Assembly: GCA_023430065.1 (NCBI GenBank)
Contig: JAEZCG010000200.1
Location: 1-42,602, forward strand
DNA length: 42,602 nucleotides
From: Pseudomonadota bacterium
Lineage (GTDB): Bacteria > Pseudomonadota > Gammaproteobacteria > Burkholderiales > SHXO01
Direction: 5' to 3'
Part shown: positions 28,347 to 36,345 of the stretch, piece after piece
Position numbering within the stretch: the stretch's first letter is position 1
Layout of the letters: every line of letters begins with the position of its first letter
Program-made: the position numbers and the translations under genes
The notes under the pieces: model-generated
Told to the model about the DNA's origin: nothing
The model's input: only the letters and a program-made list of their open reading frames with translations
Databases searched by the model: none

Positions 28347-30338
28347 ATGGCACTGGCCGCCCCCGGGGTGGGATCGAACCTCGACGTCAACGGCATCGTC
28401 AAGAGCCTCATGAGTATCGAGCAGCAACCGCTCACGCTGCTCAACAACAAGGAGGCGAGCTTCCAGGCGAAGCTCTCCGCCTATGGCGTCCTCCGCGCCG
28501 CGCTGGCGACCTTCCAGGACTCGGTCAGTTCCCTGCAGTCGGCCGCGTCGTCCCCGGCCTTCTCGGCAACGAGTTCCGACAACGCGGTCGTCACTGCCAG
28601 TGCCAGCAAGAGCGCAGAGACGAACAGCTACGCCCTCGATGTTCTGCAGCTTGCGCAGCGTCAGTCACTCGTTACCACGGGGCAGTCGAGCAACAGCGCG
28701 TTGATCGGCGATGGCAGCACGACCACGCTGAGCTTCGAGTTCGGATCGATTTCCGGCGGCACCTTGACCGACGGCAGCTACAGCGGCGCGACGTTCACCG
28801 CATCGGGTGCGAGCGCGCAGACGGTGACGATCGACGCCACCAACAATACCTTGCAGGGAATCCGAGACGCCATCAACAGTGCAGACATCGGCGTCAAGGC
28901 GAGCATCGTCAAGGATGGAAGTGCTGCGCCATACCGGCTGGTACTTCAGTCGGAGAACGGCGGAGCGGCCAATAGCATGCGCATCGGCGTCTCCGGGGAC
29001 GCACAGATCGCGGCACTGCTCTCGTACGACGCGTCCGGCACGCAGAACCTGACCCAGACACTGGCCGCGCAGGACAGCCAGGTGATGATCAACGGTGTGA
29101 CGGTCAGCTCCACCAGCGCCACGATCAGCGACGCCATCGAGGGGGTGACATTCAATCTGGTAAAGGTCGGAACGGCAAACGTAAGCGTTGGGCAGGACAA
29201 TTCGGCGATCAGCAAGGCGGTCGATGCGTTCGTGAAGTCGTACAACGAACTCAACACCTCGATACGGTCACTCACCGGGTACAACGCGGACACCAAGCAG
29301 GGAGGCGCGCTGCTGGGCGATACTGCTGCTCGGGCGATTCAGGCGCGCCTGCGTGCTGCATTGGGTGGCACATTGGGAGGCACGCTCGAAGGAGAGATTC
29401 GCGTCTTGTCGCAGGTAGGCATCACGTTCCAGCGCGACGGCTCGCTGCTGCTGGATTCGTCGAAGCTCGGTGCCGCGCTCAGCGAGGACACCCAGGGGGT
29501 GCTGCGGCTGTTCTCCTCATCGGTCAAGTCATCCGATAGCCTGGTTCGCGTGGTATCGAACGGCGCCGCGCGCGCCGGAACGTATGCCGTGGACCTGACC
29601 ACTGCCGCCACGCGAGGCGTGCTCGTCGGCTCCGTTGCGGCGAATCTGACGGTCACCGAAGGCGTCAACGACAGCCTCACCCTGGATGTGGATGGCGTGA
29701 TCGGTACAGTGACATTGACGCCAGGCACTTACACGGCCGCGACCTTGGCATCGATGGTGGAAGCCGCGGTCAACGGCGCAGGGGCGTTTCAGAGCGCCGA
29801 CGCCAAGATCAGTGCGTCGGAGGAATCGGGTGTCCTGACGCTCACGTCCCAGCGCTTCGGAAGCGCGTCCAAGGTTTCCGCCAGCGGAAACGCCGCTGCC
29901 GGTCTGCTCGGCGCAGCACCGACTGCGACGATGGGAGTCGACGTGGCTGGCTCCATCAATGGTCTTCCCGCGACCGCTACAGGGCAAACGCTGATCGGCT
30001 CGGCTGGATCCGACGTGGACGGCCTGACGCTGGAGATCGGCGGCACCGCCACCGGATCGCGAGGCACGGTTACGGTGAGCAAGAGCTTCACCCAGACCCT
30101 GGACGAACTGCTGGACGATTTCCTTTCCGGGACCGGTCCGCTCACCAGTCGAACGGACGGCATCAATCGAAGTATTCAGGATATCTCGCGCCAGCGCGAT
30201 AACCTGAATCGACGTCTGGAAGGCATTGAAGCCCGCTATCTGGCCCAGTTCACGACGCTGGACGGCTTGATCAGCAATCTCAATGCGACCAGCGTCTTTC
30301 TGACACAGCAGCTCGCGAAGCTCAATTCCGGCTCGTAG
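28347..30338 (+). CDS. fliD: Flagellar filament capping protein FliD (HAP2)
   Basis: FliD caps the growing filament and helps flagellin subunits fold in. At 663 residues this copy is longer than many (about 450-500). FliD_N starts AAPGVGSNLDVNGIVKSLMS, and FliD_C ends with coiled-coil heptads (RQRDNLNRRLEGIEARYLAQ, LISNLNATSVFLTQQLAKLN). Two Flagellin_IN-like units occur near residues 145-205 and 410-515, the second within a Ser/Thr/Gly-rich insertion that accounts for the extra length. The ribosome site AGGAG is at 28336-28340, six bases before the ATG. It heads a fliD-fliS-fliT transcription unit. Confidence 0.96.
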   Translation: MALAAPGVGSNLDVNGIVKSLMSIEQQPLTLLNNKEASFQAKLSAYGVLRAALATFQDSVSSLQSAASSPAFSATSSDNAVVTASASKSAETNSYALDVLQLAQRQSLVTTGQSSNSALIGDGSTTTLSFEFGSISGGTLTDGSYSGATFTASGASAQTVTIDATNNTLQGIRDAINSADIGVKASIVKDGSAAPYRLVLQSENGGAANSMRIGVSGDAQIAALLSYDASGTQNLTQTLAAQDSQVMINGVTVSSTSATISDAIEGVTFNLVKVGTANVSVGQDNSAISKAVDAFVKSYNELNTSIRSLTGYNADTKQGGALLGDTAARAIQARLRAALGGTLGGTLEGEIRVLSQVGITFQRDGSLLLDSSKLGAALSEDTQGVLRLFSSSVKSSDSLVRVVSNGAARAGTYAVDLTTAATRGVLVGSVAANLTVTEGVNDSLTLDVDGVIGTVTLTPGTYTAATLASMVEAAVNGAGAFQSADAKISASEESGVLTLTSQRFGSASKVSASGNAAAGLLGAAPTATMGVDVAGSINGLPATATGQTLIGSAGSDVDGLTLEIGGTATGSRGTVTVSKSFTQTLDELLDDFLSGTGPLTSRTDGINRSIQDISRQRDNLNRRLEGIEARYLAQFTTLDGLISNLNATSVFLTQQLAKLNSGS

Positions 30339-30363
30339 AAACGGCCGACAACGAGAGAGACTC

Positions 30364-30819
30364 ATGACTTCTGGACGTGCAGTGGACATGTATGCCCGTA
30401 CCGACCTCGAGACACGCGTCGAGGCCGCCTCCCCGCAGCGACTGATCATCATGCTTTACGACGGGGCCATCAAGGCGATGCTGGGTGCCAAGGCAGCGTT
30501 CTCCTCCGGCGAGATCGGAGTGCGGGGAGAATCGATCTCGAAGGCAATCTCGATCGTCGAGGAGGGGCTTCGCGCTGCGCTCGATCGCAATGCGGGCGGG
30601 GACATCGCAGCCAATCTCGACAATCTCTACGAGCACATCAGCAACCGACTGTTGTATGCGAATCTCAAGAGCCATGAGGCCTCGATCGACGAAGCGCTCA
30701 AACTCATGGTAGATCTGCGCTCTGCATGGGAGCAGCTCGATGACGCCAGACCGGCGCCCGCTTCCCGGTCCGCCCCCGAATCCTCGCGTGCTGCGGCGCT
30801 GAGCTACGGCCGGGCCTGA
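30364..30819 (+). CDS. fliS: Flagellin export chaperone FliS
   Basis: FliS binds the disordered C terminus of flagellin in the cytoplasm and stops premature polymerisation. The 151-residue protein shows the family core: YARTDLETRVEAASPQRLI, IIMLYDGAIKAMLGAKAAF and KAISIVEEGLRAALD, and a four-helix pattern ending near KLMVDLRSAWEQL. The last 25 residues are Pro/Ala/Ser-rich and variable. It begins 25 bases after fliD and is followed within four bases by fliT. Confidence 0.96.
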   Translation: MTSGRAVDMYARTDLETRVEAASPQRLIIMLYDGAIKAMLGAKAAFSSGEIGVRGESISKAISIVEEGLRAALDRNAGGDIAANLDNLYEHISNRLLYANLKSHEASIDEALKLMVDLRSAWEQLDDARPAPASRSAPESSRAAALSYGRA

Positions 30820-30823
30820 CGTC

Positions 30824-31144
30824 GTGAGCGGCAACAGCGTGCTCGCGCAATACGAGCACGCCTTGGCGCTGACGCGCGACATGTTGGCGGTCGCTCGCGC
30901 CGGGGACTGGGACAATCTCGTCAAGCTCGAGTCCGCCCGCAGCCGGGTGGTGGAAGCGCTGGGGGCGCTGGACCCCTCGCCAGGAAACGACGTTGGAGTC
31001 GATCGCAAGCGTGCGGTCATTTCGGAGATGCTGAGAATGGATGAGGAGATCCAGCTTCTGACCCAGGACTGGATGCATGAGCTGCGCGACATCCTCAACA
31101 GCGTGAGCACCGAGCAGCGGCTCAGCCGCACGTACGGCGGTTGA
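30824..31144 (+). CDS. fliT: FliT-like flagellar chaperone
   Basis: A 106-residue helical protein starting at GTG, four bases after fliS. The family feature is a small alpha-helical chaperone for FliD. The visible features are LAQYEHALALTRDMLAVARA, DWDNLVKLESARSRVVEAL and LLTQDWMHELRDILNSV near the C terminus. In enterics FliT also binds FlhD/FlhC, which is not shown here. The call rests on size, helical pattern and position after fliS as much as on residues. Confidence 0.85.
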   Translation: MSGNSVLAQYEHALALTRDMLAVARAGDWDNLVKLESARSRVVEALGALDPSPGNDVGVDRKRAVISEMLRMDEEIQLLTQDWMHELRDILNSVSTEQRLSRTYGG

Positions 31145-31272
31145 TTCGTACCGGATGCGTGGATTCCCGCCGGGAAACCAGCTGTATCGCCGCACCGTAT
31201 CCAGCGAAGCGGGCGTGCACGGCGAGTTGCCGCGTCCGTCCAATGCCGGCTAGCTGACGGGGTCTGACTGCC

Positions 31273-32352
31273 TTGGTGGATCGCCTGCTCGTTGCCCAGA
31301 TTCAGCTGCTGCGTGGCTCCCTCGAAGGGCAGCTGCGCGCAGAATCTGCGGCGGCACGCATATCACAGGTGCCGCAGCTGCCTTGGCGTCCGGGAGAGCG
31401 GCTGTCCGCCTCGGTGGACATCCTGCGGGGATCGGAGCGGGCTATCCTTCGCATCGGCAGCTTCGCGTTTGACGCGCCGGTGCCCCCTGGCGCCTATCCA
31501 GGGCAAAAGCTCGAGCTGGTCTTCATCTCCGCTTCGCCTCGCGTGACCTTCGGACTCGTGCCGTCGGCAGCAGCACCGTCTGACCCCGACACGCCTGACC
31601 CGGGAAAGCACGTCGACATCAGCCGAGCCGCACGGCGGCTCGACTCGATCTTCGCTGCGCTCGCGCGCAGTCCTGAGCAGGACGACGAGGCGATCAAGGA
31701 AGTGAAGCCGCTGGTCCAAGGGTTTCCGGCGGACGCCAAGGCGCTCGCGACGGCGCTACAGGAACGCGTCTCGCGCAGCGGAATGTTCTACGAGTCGCAT
31801 TTGGAGCATTGGGCCGAAGGCCGGTTGCCATTGGAACGCATCCGCCAGGAACCGCAGGGCCAGCTGGCGGTGCCTGCGCGCTCCGGTACGAGCGAGGAGG
31901 CCAGCGATCGTCTGCCACGGCCGTCGCAGCTGAACGCCCAAAATGTGATGGCGCAGCCGGTTGCCGGGGAGGATGGGCCGGACGCTGTCCACCCGGCAGC
32001 GGTGCCGCAGGTGCGAGCCCAACTGGAGCTACTGCAATCCGGACAGATCGCCTGGCAAGGCCAGGTGTGGTCGGGGCAGGACATGCGTATCGAGATCGAG
32101 GAGGAACCGCAGTCAGGCACGGAACCCGATGGCGCGCGCCCGTGGACATCGCGTCTGCGGCTCGAGCTTCCTCGGCTGGGATGCGTCGACGTCGTCATGC
32201 AGTTGAGCGGGCAGCAACTGCGCGTCAGGATCCGTGCGGCAGATGCCGACTCCGCAGCCGAACTGCGGGACGGGCAACCCCGCCTGCTCGCACAGTTGGA
32301 GGATGCACGGCTTTCCCTTGTAGAGTTCGATGTCGGTGCCGCAGCCGCCTGA
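31273..32352 (+). CDS. fliK: FliK-like flagellar hook-length control protein
   Basis: A 359-residue protein read from TTG at 31273; GTG at 31276 is equally possible. FliK is exported and measures hook length, then switches export specificity through FlhB. The C-terminal Flg_hook-like domain (about 235-345) carries LELLQSGQIAWQGQVWSGQD, RLRLELPRLGCVDVVMQLS and LRVRIRAADADSAAELR. The N-terminal half is Ala/Pro-rich, with a compact beta-rich piece (ERAILRIGSFAFDAPVPPG). The small FlhB-like gene that begins inside its 3' end supports the assignment. It follows fliT after a 128-base gap with no clear promoter. Confidence 0.8.
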   Translation: MVDRLLVAQIQLLRGSLEGQLRAESAAARISQVPQLPWRPGERLSASVDILRGSERAILRIGSFAFDAPVPPGAYPGQKLELVFISASPRVTFGLVPSAAAPSDPDTPDPGKHVDISRAARRLDSIFAALARSPEQDDEAIKEVKPLVQGFPADAKALATALQERVSRSGMFYESHLEHWAEGRLPLERIRQEPQGQLAVPARSGTSEEASDRLPRPSQLNAQNVMAQPVAGEDGPDAVHPAAVPQVRAQLELLQSGQIAWQGQVWSGQDMRIEIEEEPQSGTEPDGARPWTSRLRLELPRLGCVDVVMQLSGQQLRVRIRAADADSAAELRDGQPRLLAQLEDARLSLVEFDVGAAAA

Positions 32353-32626
32353 CAGATCGCCTCTGGCCGTGGCGCTCGCCTATCAGCAGGAGGAAGGCGC
32401 TCCGCGCGTCGTTGCGAAGGGGCGCGGGTTGATCGCGCAGGCCATCATCGAGCGCGCTCGAGATGCCGGCATATACGTTCACGAGTCGCCGGAGCTGGTG
32501 GGATTACTCATGCAGGTGGACATGGATGAACGCATTCCACCGCAGCTCTACCTTGCGGTGGCGGAACTGCTCGCCTGGCTGTATCGCGTGGAAGCAGGTG
32601 CGTCGCTGCCCCCGCCTCAGGTGTGA
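32330..32626 (+). CDS. FlhB C-terminal-like export switch protein
   Basis: A 98-residue protein that matches only the cytoplasmic tail of FlhB/EscU/YscU export-gate proteins: LAVALAYQQEEGAPRVVAKG, LIAQAIIERARDAGIYVHES and ERIPPQLYLAVAELLAWLYR. It has no membrane segment and lacks the autocleaving Asn-Pro-Thr-His of full FlhB, as is usual for these stand-alone paralogues (FhlB type). They can partly replace the FlhB tail in substrate switching in other species. The ATG lies inside the FliK-like gene, overlapping it by 23 bases. It converges with glnD, only three bases separating the stops. Confidence 0.85.
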   Translation: MSVPQPPDRSPLAVALAYQQEEGAPRVVAKGRGLIAQAIIERARDAGIYVHESPELVGLLMQVDMDERIPPQLYLAVAELLAWLYRVEAGASLPPPQV

Positions 32627-32629
32627 CGG

Positions 32630-35230
32630 TCAACTGGTTTCGAGTTGGGCGATGAGATCTCTTTCCAAGCGAATCACGTTGCGCGTCTCCCGCAACACCT
32701 CGCCGGTGACGACGAAACTGTCCTCGGCGCGCTCACCCAGCGTATTGATCTTGGCCGTCTGCACACTGATCCCATAGTCGACCAGGACACGGGCGACCGA
32801 TGACAGCAGCCCCGGTCGATCGCCTGCAGTGAAAGACAGGTACCACGCGTTACCCCGCTCGTCGGGACGGATGCTGACCTCGGGAACCATGGGAAAGCTG
32901 CGCACTCGTCTGCTCAGGCGGCCTCGCATGGGCGGGGGAAGCGGGCCGCGTTCCTGCAGTTGGGCGGTCAGTTCGTGCTCCACGTAGGCGATGATGTCGC
33001 GATACTCGCCAAGGGCCCGCGCGGGATCGAGGACCTGGAACGTGTCCAACGCATAGCCCGTCGTGGTCGTGTAGATCTTCGCCTCTGCAATGCTCAGGCT
33101 GGTGCGCTCGAAGAACGAACAGATCTGCGCGAACAGGTTCACCTGGTCGGACGTATAGATGAGTACCTGAAGGCCTTCTCCGACGGGACTCAGGCGTGCC
33201 TTGACAACGGGGGTCGGCGTCTCGACGCGATAGTTCAGCAATCGCGCGTGCCAGGCGATTTCCCGGGCATCGTGGCGTAGGAAGTAGGGCGTGTCGAGCG
33301 TGCGCCATAGCTTCTCGTGCGCACCCTCGGGTACGGCGTAGAGTCGAAGCTTCTGCAGGGCGAGCGCCTGCCGCGCCTCGAGGCGGCTCCCGGCCGGATC
33401 GGTGTCGCCGCCGAGAAAGCGCCGCGTGGACCAGAAGAGGTCTTCCAGCAGTTTGCCTTTCCACGCGTTCCACACTTTCGGGCTCGTTCCGCGAATGTCT
33501 GCCACGGTGAGGAGATACAGCGCAACGAGCCTTCGCTCGCTTTGAACCACGCGCGCAAACTCGGCGACCACGGCAGGATCGGAAAGATCGCGTTTCTGGG
33601 CGACCGAAGACATGAACAGATGCTGTTCGACGAGCCATGCCACCAGATCGGCATCTTCACGGTCCATTCCGTGGTCGAGGCAGAAGTCGCGTGCATCCGC
33701 CTGGCCAAGTTGCGAATGGTCGCCGCCGCGGCCTTTGGCGATGTCGTGGAACAGCGCCCCCAGATAGAGCAGTTCCGGCTTGTCGAACTCCGCGATCAGG
33801 CGACTGCACAGCGGATACTCGTGCGCCATTTCCGGCACCGCAAAGCGACGGACGTTACGCACCACCATGAGGATGTGCTCGTCCACGGTGTAGACGTGGA
33901 AGAGATCGTGCTGCATCTGCCCCACGATGCGGCCGAACACAGGCAGGTAGCGTCCGAGCACGTCGTAGCGGTTCATGCGGCGAAGCGCGTGGGTCAACCC
34001 ACTCCCGTGCCGAAACATCCCGAGGAACCGTGCGCGGTTGCATGCGTCGGCACGAAAGTGCGCGTCGATACGCCGGGCCGCCCTCCACAAAGCGCGCAAC
34101 GTCGTCGCTTCGATGCCCTTCAACTCCGGATGCTGCTGCATCAGTTCGAACACCTCGAGAATCGCACGAGGTTCGCGTTCGAACAGCGCCGGGTCCACGG
34201 ATGCGAGCAGGTCCGCGTGTGCGGAAAATCGTTCGTTTACGGCGCGTGGCTTCACGGCCTGTGCCGGCATCGCGGCGGCCCGCAGAGCCTGCAGGATGAT
34301 CTCGTTGAGTTGCGTGACGGCGCGAGCCGTGCGGTAGTAGCGCTGCATGAGCTGTTCGCTGGCGCGTCGGTCCGGCCTGTCGGCAAATCCGATCTCCTGA
34401 GCGAGCGGAGTCTGCAGGTCGAAGAGAAGGCGGTCCTCCCGTCGGCGCGCTTGCAGGTGAAGACGGATGCGCAGGTCCTGCAACACCTTTTCGCGGCGCT
34501 CGATCTGCGCCGCTTCCTCGTAGGTGACCATGGCGTGGCCTGCCAGCGCACGCCAGGTGGTGCCTTTCCCGGTTGCGCCGCTGATCCATAGGATGTTGAT
34601 CAGGTCGCGAAGTCCACCGGGCCCTTCCTTGAGGTTCGGTTCGAGGTTGTAGGCCGTTTCCTGAAAGCGGTTGTGGCGCTGCTGCTGCTCCAGCACCTTT
34701 GCCTCCAGGAATGCGCGCGGGTCGAGCGCATCGCGCACGGCGGAGACGAACCGCTTGAACAGGCTCTTGTCTCCGGCAACCCAGCGTGCATCGTTGAGGG
34801 TGGTCTGTACGGTCACGTCATGCGCCGCTTCCGCCAGGCACTCCTCGACTGTTCGCACGCTGTGTCCGAGCTCGATGCCCACGTCCCACAGGCTGCTCAC
34901 CAGGTTGGAAGCGGCGTCGCGCATCGGCTCGTCGCAATCGTCCGGCAGGAGCACCAGGACGTCGACGTCGGAGTGGGGAAACATCTCCTGGCGGCCGTAT
35001 CCGCCCACGGCGACGAGGGCGAGCCTCTCAGGAATCGCAGCGACATCCCAGACTTCGCGCAGGACCCTGTCGACCAGCGCACTATGGCGCGCGAGAAAGC
35101 GTGCCGGACAGGGGCGTTCCCGGTACCCGGCTTCGAGCTTGGTTCTGCCGTGCGCGAGTCGCTCGCGCGAGTGGACCAGACCGGGGGAGCCGCTGCGATA
35201 CGAACGTGGCGCCCGCTGGCGAGACGCCAT
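32630..35230 (-). CDS. glnD: [Protein-PII] uridylyltransferase/uridylyl-removing enzyme
   Basis: GlnD senses glutamine and adds or removes UMP on PII proteins, controlling nitrogen assimilation. The 866-residue product has the full domain series: nucleotidyltransferase (VAVGGYGRQEMFPHSDVDVL, with G76-G77 and D88/D90), helical GlnD PII-uridylyltransferase domain, HD hydrolase (GALFHDIAKGRGGDHSQLG), and two C-terminal ACT domains that bind glutamine (about 690-760 and 800-866). I chose the ATG at 35228-35230, five bases after the map stop; the longer reading from 35632 is an out-of-family stretch inside map. It is co-directional with map, the usual pairing. Confidence 0.97.
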   Translation of the reverse strand: MASRQRAPRSYRSGSPGLVHSRERLAHGRTKLEAGYRERPCPARFLARHSALVDRVLREVWDVAAIPERLALVAVGGYGRQEMFPHSDVDVLVLLPDDCDEPMRDAASNLVSSLWDVGIELGHSVRTVEECLAEAAHDVTVQTTLNDARWVAGDKSLFKRFVSAVRDALDPRAFLEAKVLEQQQRHNRFQETAYNLEPNLKEGPGGLRDLINILWISGATGKGTTWRALAGHAMVTYEEAAQIERREKVLQDLRIRLHLQARRREDRLLFDLQTPLAQEIGFADRPDRRASEQLMQRYYRTARAVTQLNEIILQALRAAAMPAQAVKPRAVNERFSAHADLLASVDPALFEREPRAILEVFELMQQHPELKGIEATTLRALWRAARRIDAHFRADACNRARFLGMFRHGSGLTHALRRMNRYDVLGRYLPVFGRIVGQMQHDLFHVYTVDEHILMVVRNVRRFAVPEMAHEYPLCSRLIAEFDKPELLYLGALFHDIAKGRGGDHSQLGQADARDFCLDHGMDREDADLVAWLVEQHLFMSSVAQKRDLSDPAVVAEFARVVQSERRLVALYLLTVADIRGTSPKVWNAWKGKLLEDLFWSTRRFLGGDTDPAGSRLEARQALALQKLRLYAVPEGAHEKLWRTLDTPYFLRHDAREIAWHARLLNYRVETPTPVVKARLSPVGEGLQVLIYTSDQVNLFAQICSFFERTSLSIAEAKIYTTTTGYALDTFQVLDPARALGEYRDIIAYVEHELTAQLQERGPLPPPMRGRLSRRVRSFPMVPEVSIRPDERGNAWYLSFTAGDRPGLLSSVARVLVDYGISVQTAKINTLGERAEDSFVVTGEVLRETRNVIRLERDLIAQLETS

Positions 35231-35235
35231 TTGCG

Positions 35236-36036
35236 TCAGCTCGACAGTGCCGCGGGCGCGGGTGTTCCAGCGGACCGCGTCAGGACTTCGTAGCCGCTGT
35301 CGGTCACCAGGACCGTGTGCTCCCACTGCGCCGACAAGCTGTGGTCCTTGGTCACGATGGTCCAGCCATCGGCCAGCTGTCGAATGCCGGCCTTGCCGGC
35401 ATTGATCATCGGTTCGATGGTGAAGGTCATGCCCGCGTGCAGCTTGAGGCCAGTGTGCGGTTTGCCATAGTGCAGCACCTGTGGTTCCTCGTGGAATTCG
35501 CGCCCGATGCCGTGCCCGCAGAACTCGCGGACCACACTGAAACCATGCCGCTCGGCGTGGGACTGGATCGCATGTCCGATATCTCCCAGATGGGCGCCGG
35601 GACGCACGCAGGCGATACCGCGCCACATGCACTCATAGGTGGCCTCGACCAGGCGACGCGCCTGGATCGATGGTTCACCCACATAGAACATCCGGCTCGT
35701 ATCCCCATGAAATCCGTCCTTGATCACCGTCACATCGATATTGACGATATCGCCGTTCTTGAGTCGCTTGCCGCCGGGGACCCCGTGACAAACCACATGA
35801 TTGACGGAGGTGCAGACAGACTTGGGAAAGGGCGGATAGCCAGGCGGGGCGTAATTGAGCGGAGCGGGAACGCATTCCTGGGTGCGCACCATGAAATCGT
35901 GGCACAGAGCGTCCAGTTCCTCGGTCGAGATGCCCGCCTTGACGTGGGGAGCGACGAAATCCAGCACCTCGCTCGCCAAACGCCCGGCCACGCGCATTTT
36001 CTCGATATCTGCTGAGTTCTTGATGCTTACGGACAT
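35236..36036 (-). CDS. map: Methionine aminopeptidase, type I
   Basis: It removes the initiator methionine after deformylation. The 266-residue product has all five metal ligands: D101 and D112 (DVTVIKDGFHGD), H175 (GHGIGREFHEEP), E208 (FTIEPM) and E239 (WEHTVLV). The substrate-side region VNHVVCHGVP is intact, and there is no N-terminal SH3 or zinc-finger extension, as expected for type Ia. Upstream on the same strand are 170 bases and then tRNA-Asn. Many related genomes have rpsB-tsf divergent from map; that neighbour is absent here. No clear own promoter was found, so it may be transcribed partly from the tRNA promoter. Confidence 0.97.
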   Translation of the reverse strand: MSVSIKNSADIEKMRVAGRLASEVLDFVAPHVKAGISTEELDALCHDFMVRTQECVPAPLNYAPPGYPPFPKSVCTSVNHVVCHGVPGGKRLKNGDIVNIDVTVIKDGFHGDTSRMFYVGEPSIQARRLVEATYECMWRGIACVRPGAHLGDIGHAIQSHAERHGFSVVREFCGHGIGREFHEEPQVLHYGKPHTGLKLHAGMTFTIEPMINAGKAGIRQLADGWTIVTKDHSLSAQWEHTVLVTDSGYEVLTRSAGTPAPAALSS

Positions 36037-36206
36037 TGATCAGGCACGGTGCCGGCCAGCACGGTAGATGGCCGGTGGTTCGGCGAACACAAGAGCAGGG
36101 GCCGAGGTGGCTTTCATCCGCCGCGTTCCCGTGGCCCGAAACTTGAATCGGGGACGTGCATGGAACGAATTTCTGCCACGGAACGCTTGCGGCGAAGCGA
36201 TGTGAG

Positions 36207-36282
36207 TGGCTCCCCGACCTGGGCTCGAACCAGGGACCTGCGGATTAACAGTCCGTCGCTCTACCGACTGAGCTATCGGGGA
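36207..36282 (-). tRNA. tRNA-Asn (anticodon GTT)
   Basis: A 76-base cloverleaf on the minus strand. The acceptor stem TCCCCGA/TCGGGGA pairs fully, the D arm (AGCTCAGTCGGTAGAGC) is standard, the anticodon loop reads CTGTTAA with GTT for asparagine, and the T arm contains GGTTCGAGCCC. The discriminator is G and the CCA tail is encoded. A sigma-70 promoter lies just upstream. Confidence 0.97.
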
Positions 36283-36298
36283 TCTGACAAAGCGCAGC

Positions 36299-36327
36299 AT
36301 TTTAACGACGGGCCGCCGGCCGGTCAA
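36299..36327 (-). promoter_or_regulatory. Sigma-70 promoter of tRNA-Asn
   Basis: On the minus strand TTGACC and TAAAAT are separated by exactly 17 bases, ending 16 bases before the tRNA 5' end. This is the best housekeeping promoter in the window. It lies only 19 bases from the start of the divergent AsmA-like gene, so that gene's own promoter must overlap it or be part of it. Confidence 0.85.
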
Positions 36328-36345
36328 TGTACCGGGAGAGGGTAG

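Noticed and set aside
33317..34591. A 424-codon plus-strand frame inside glnD
   Set aside because: The minus strand carries intact GlnD domains through this stretch, so the opposite frame is a shadow.
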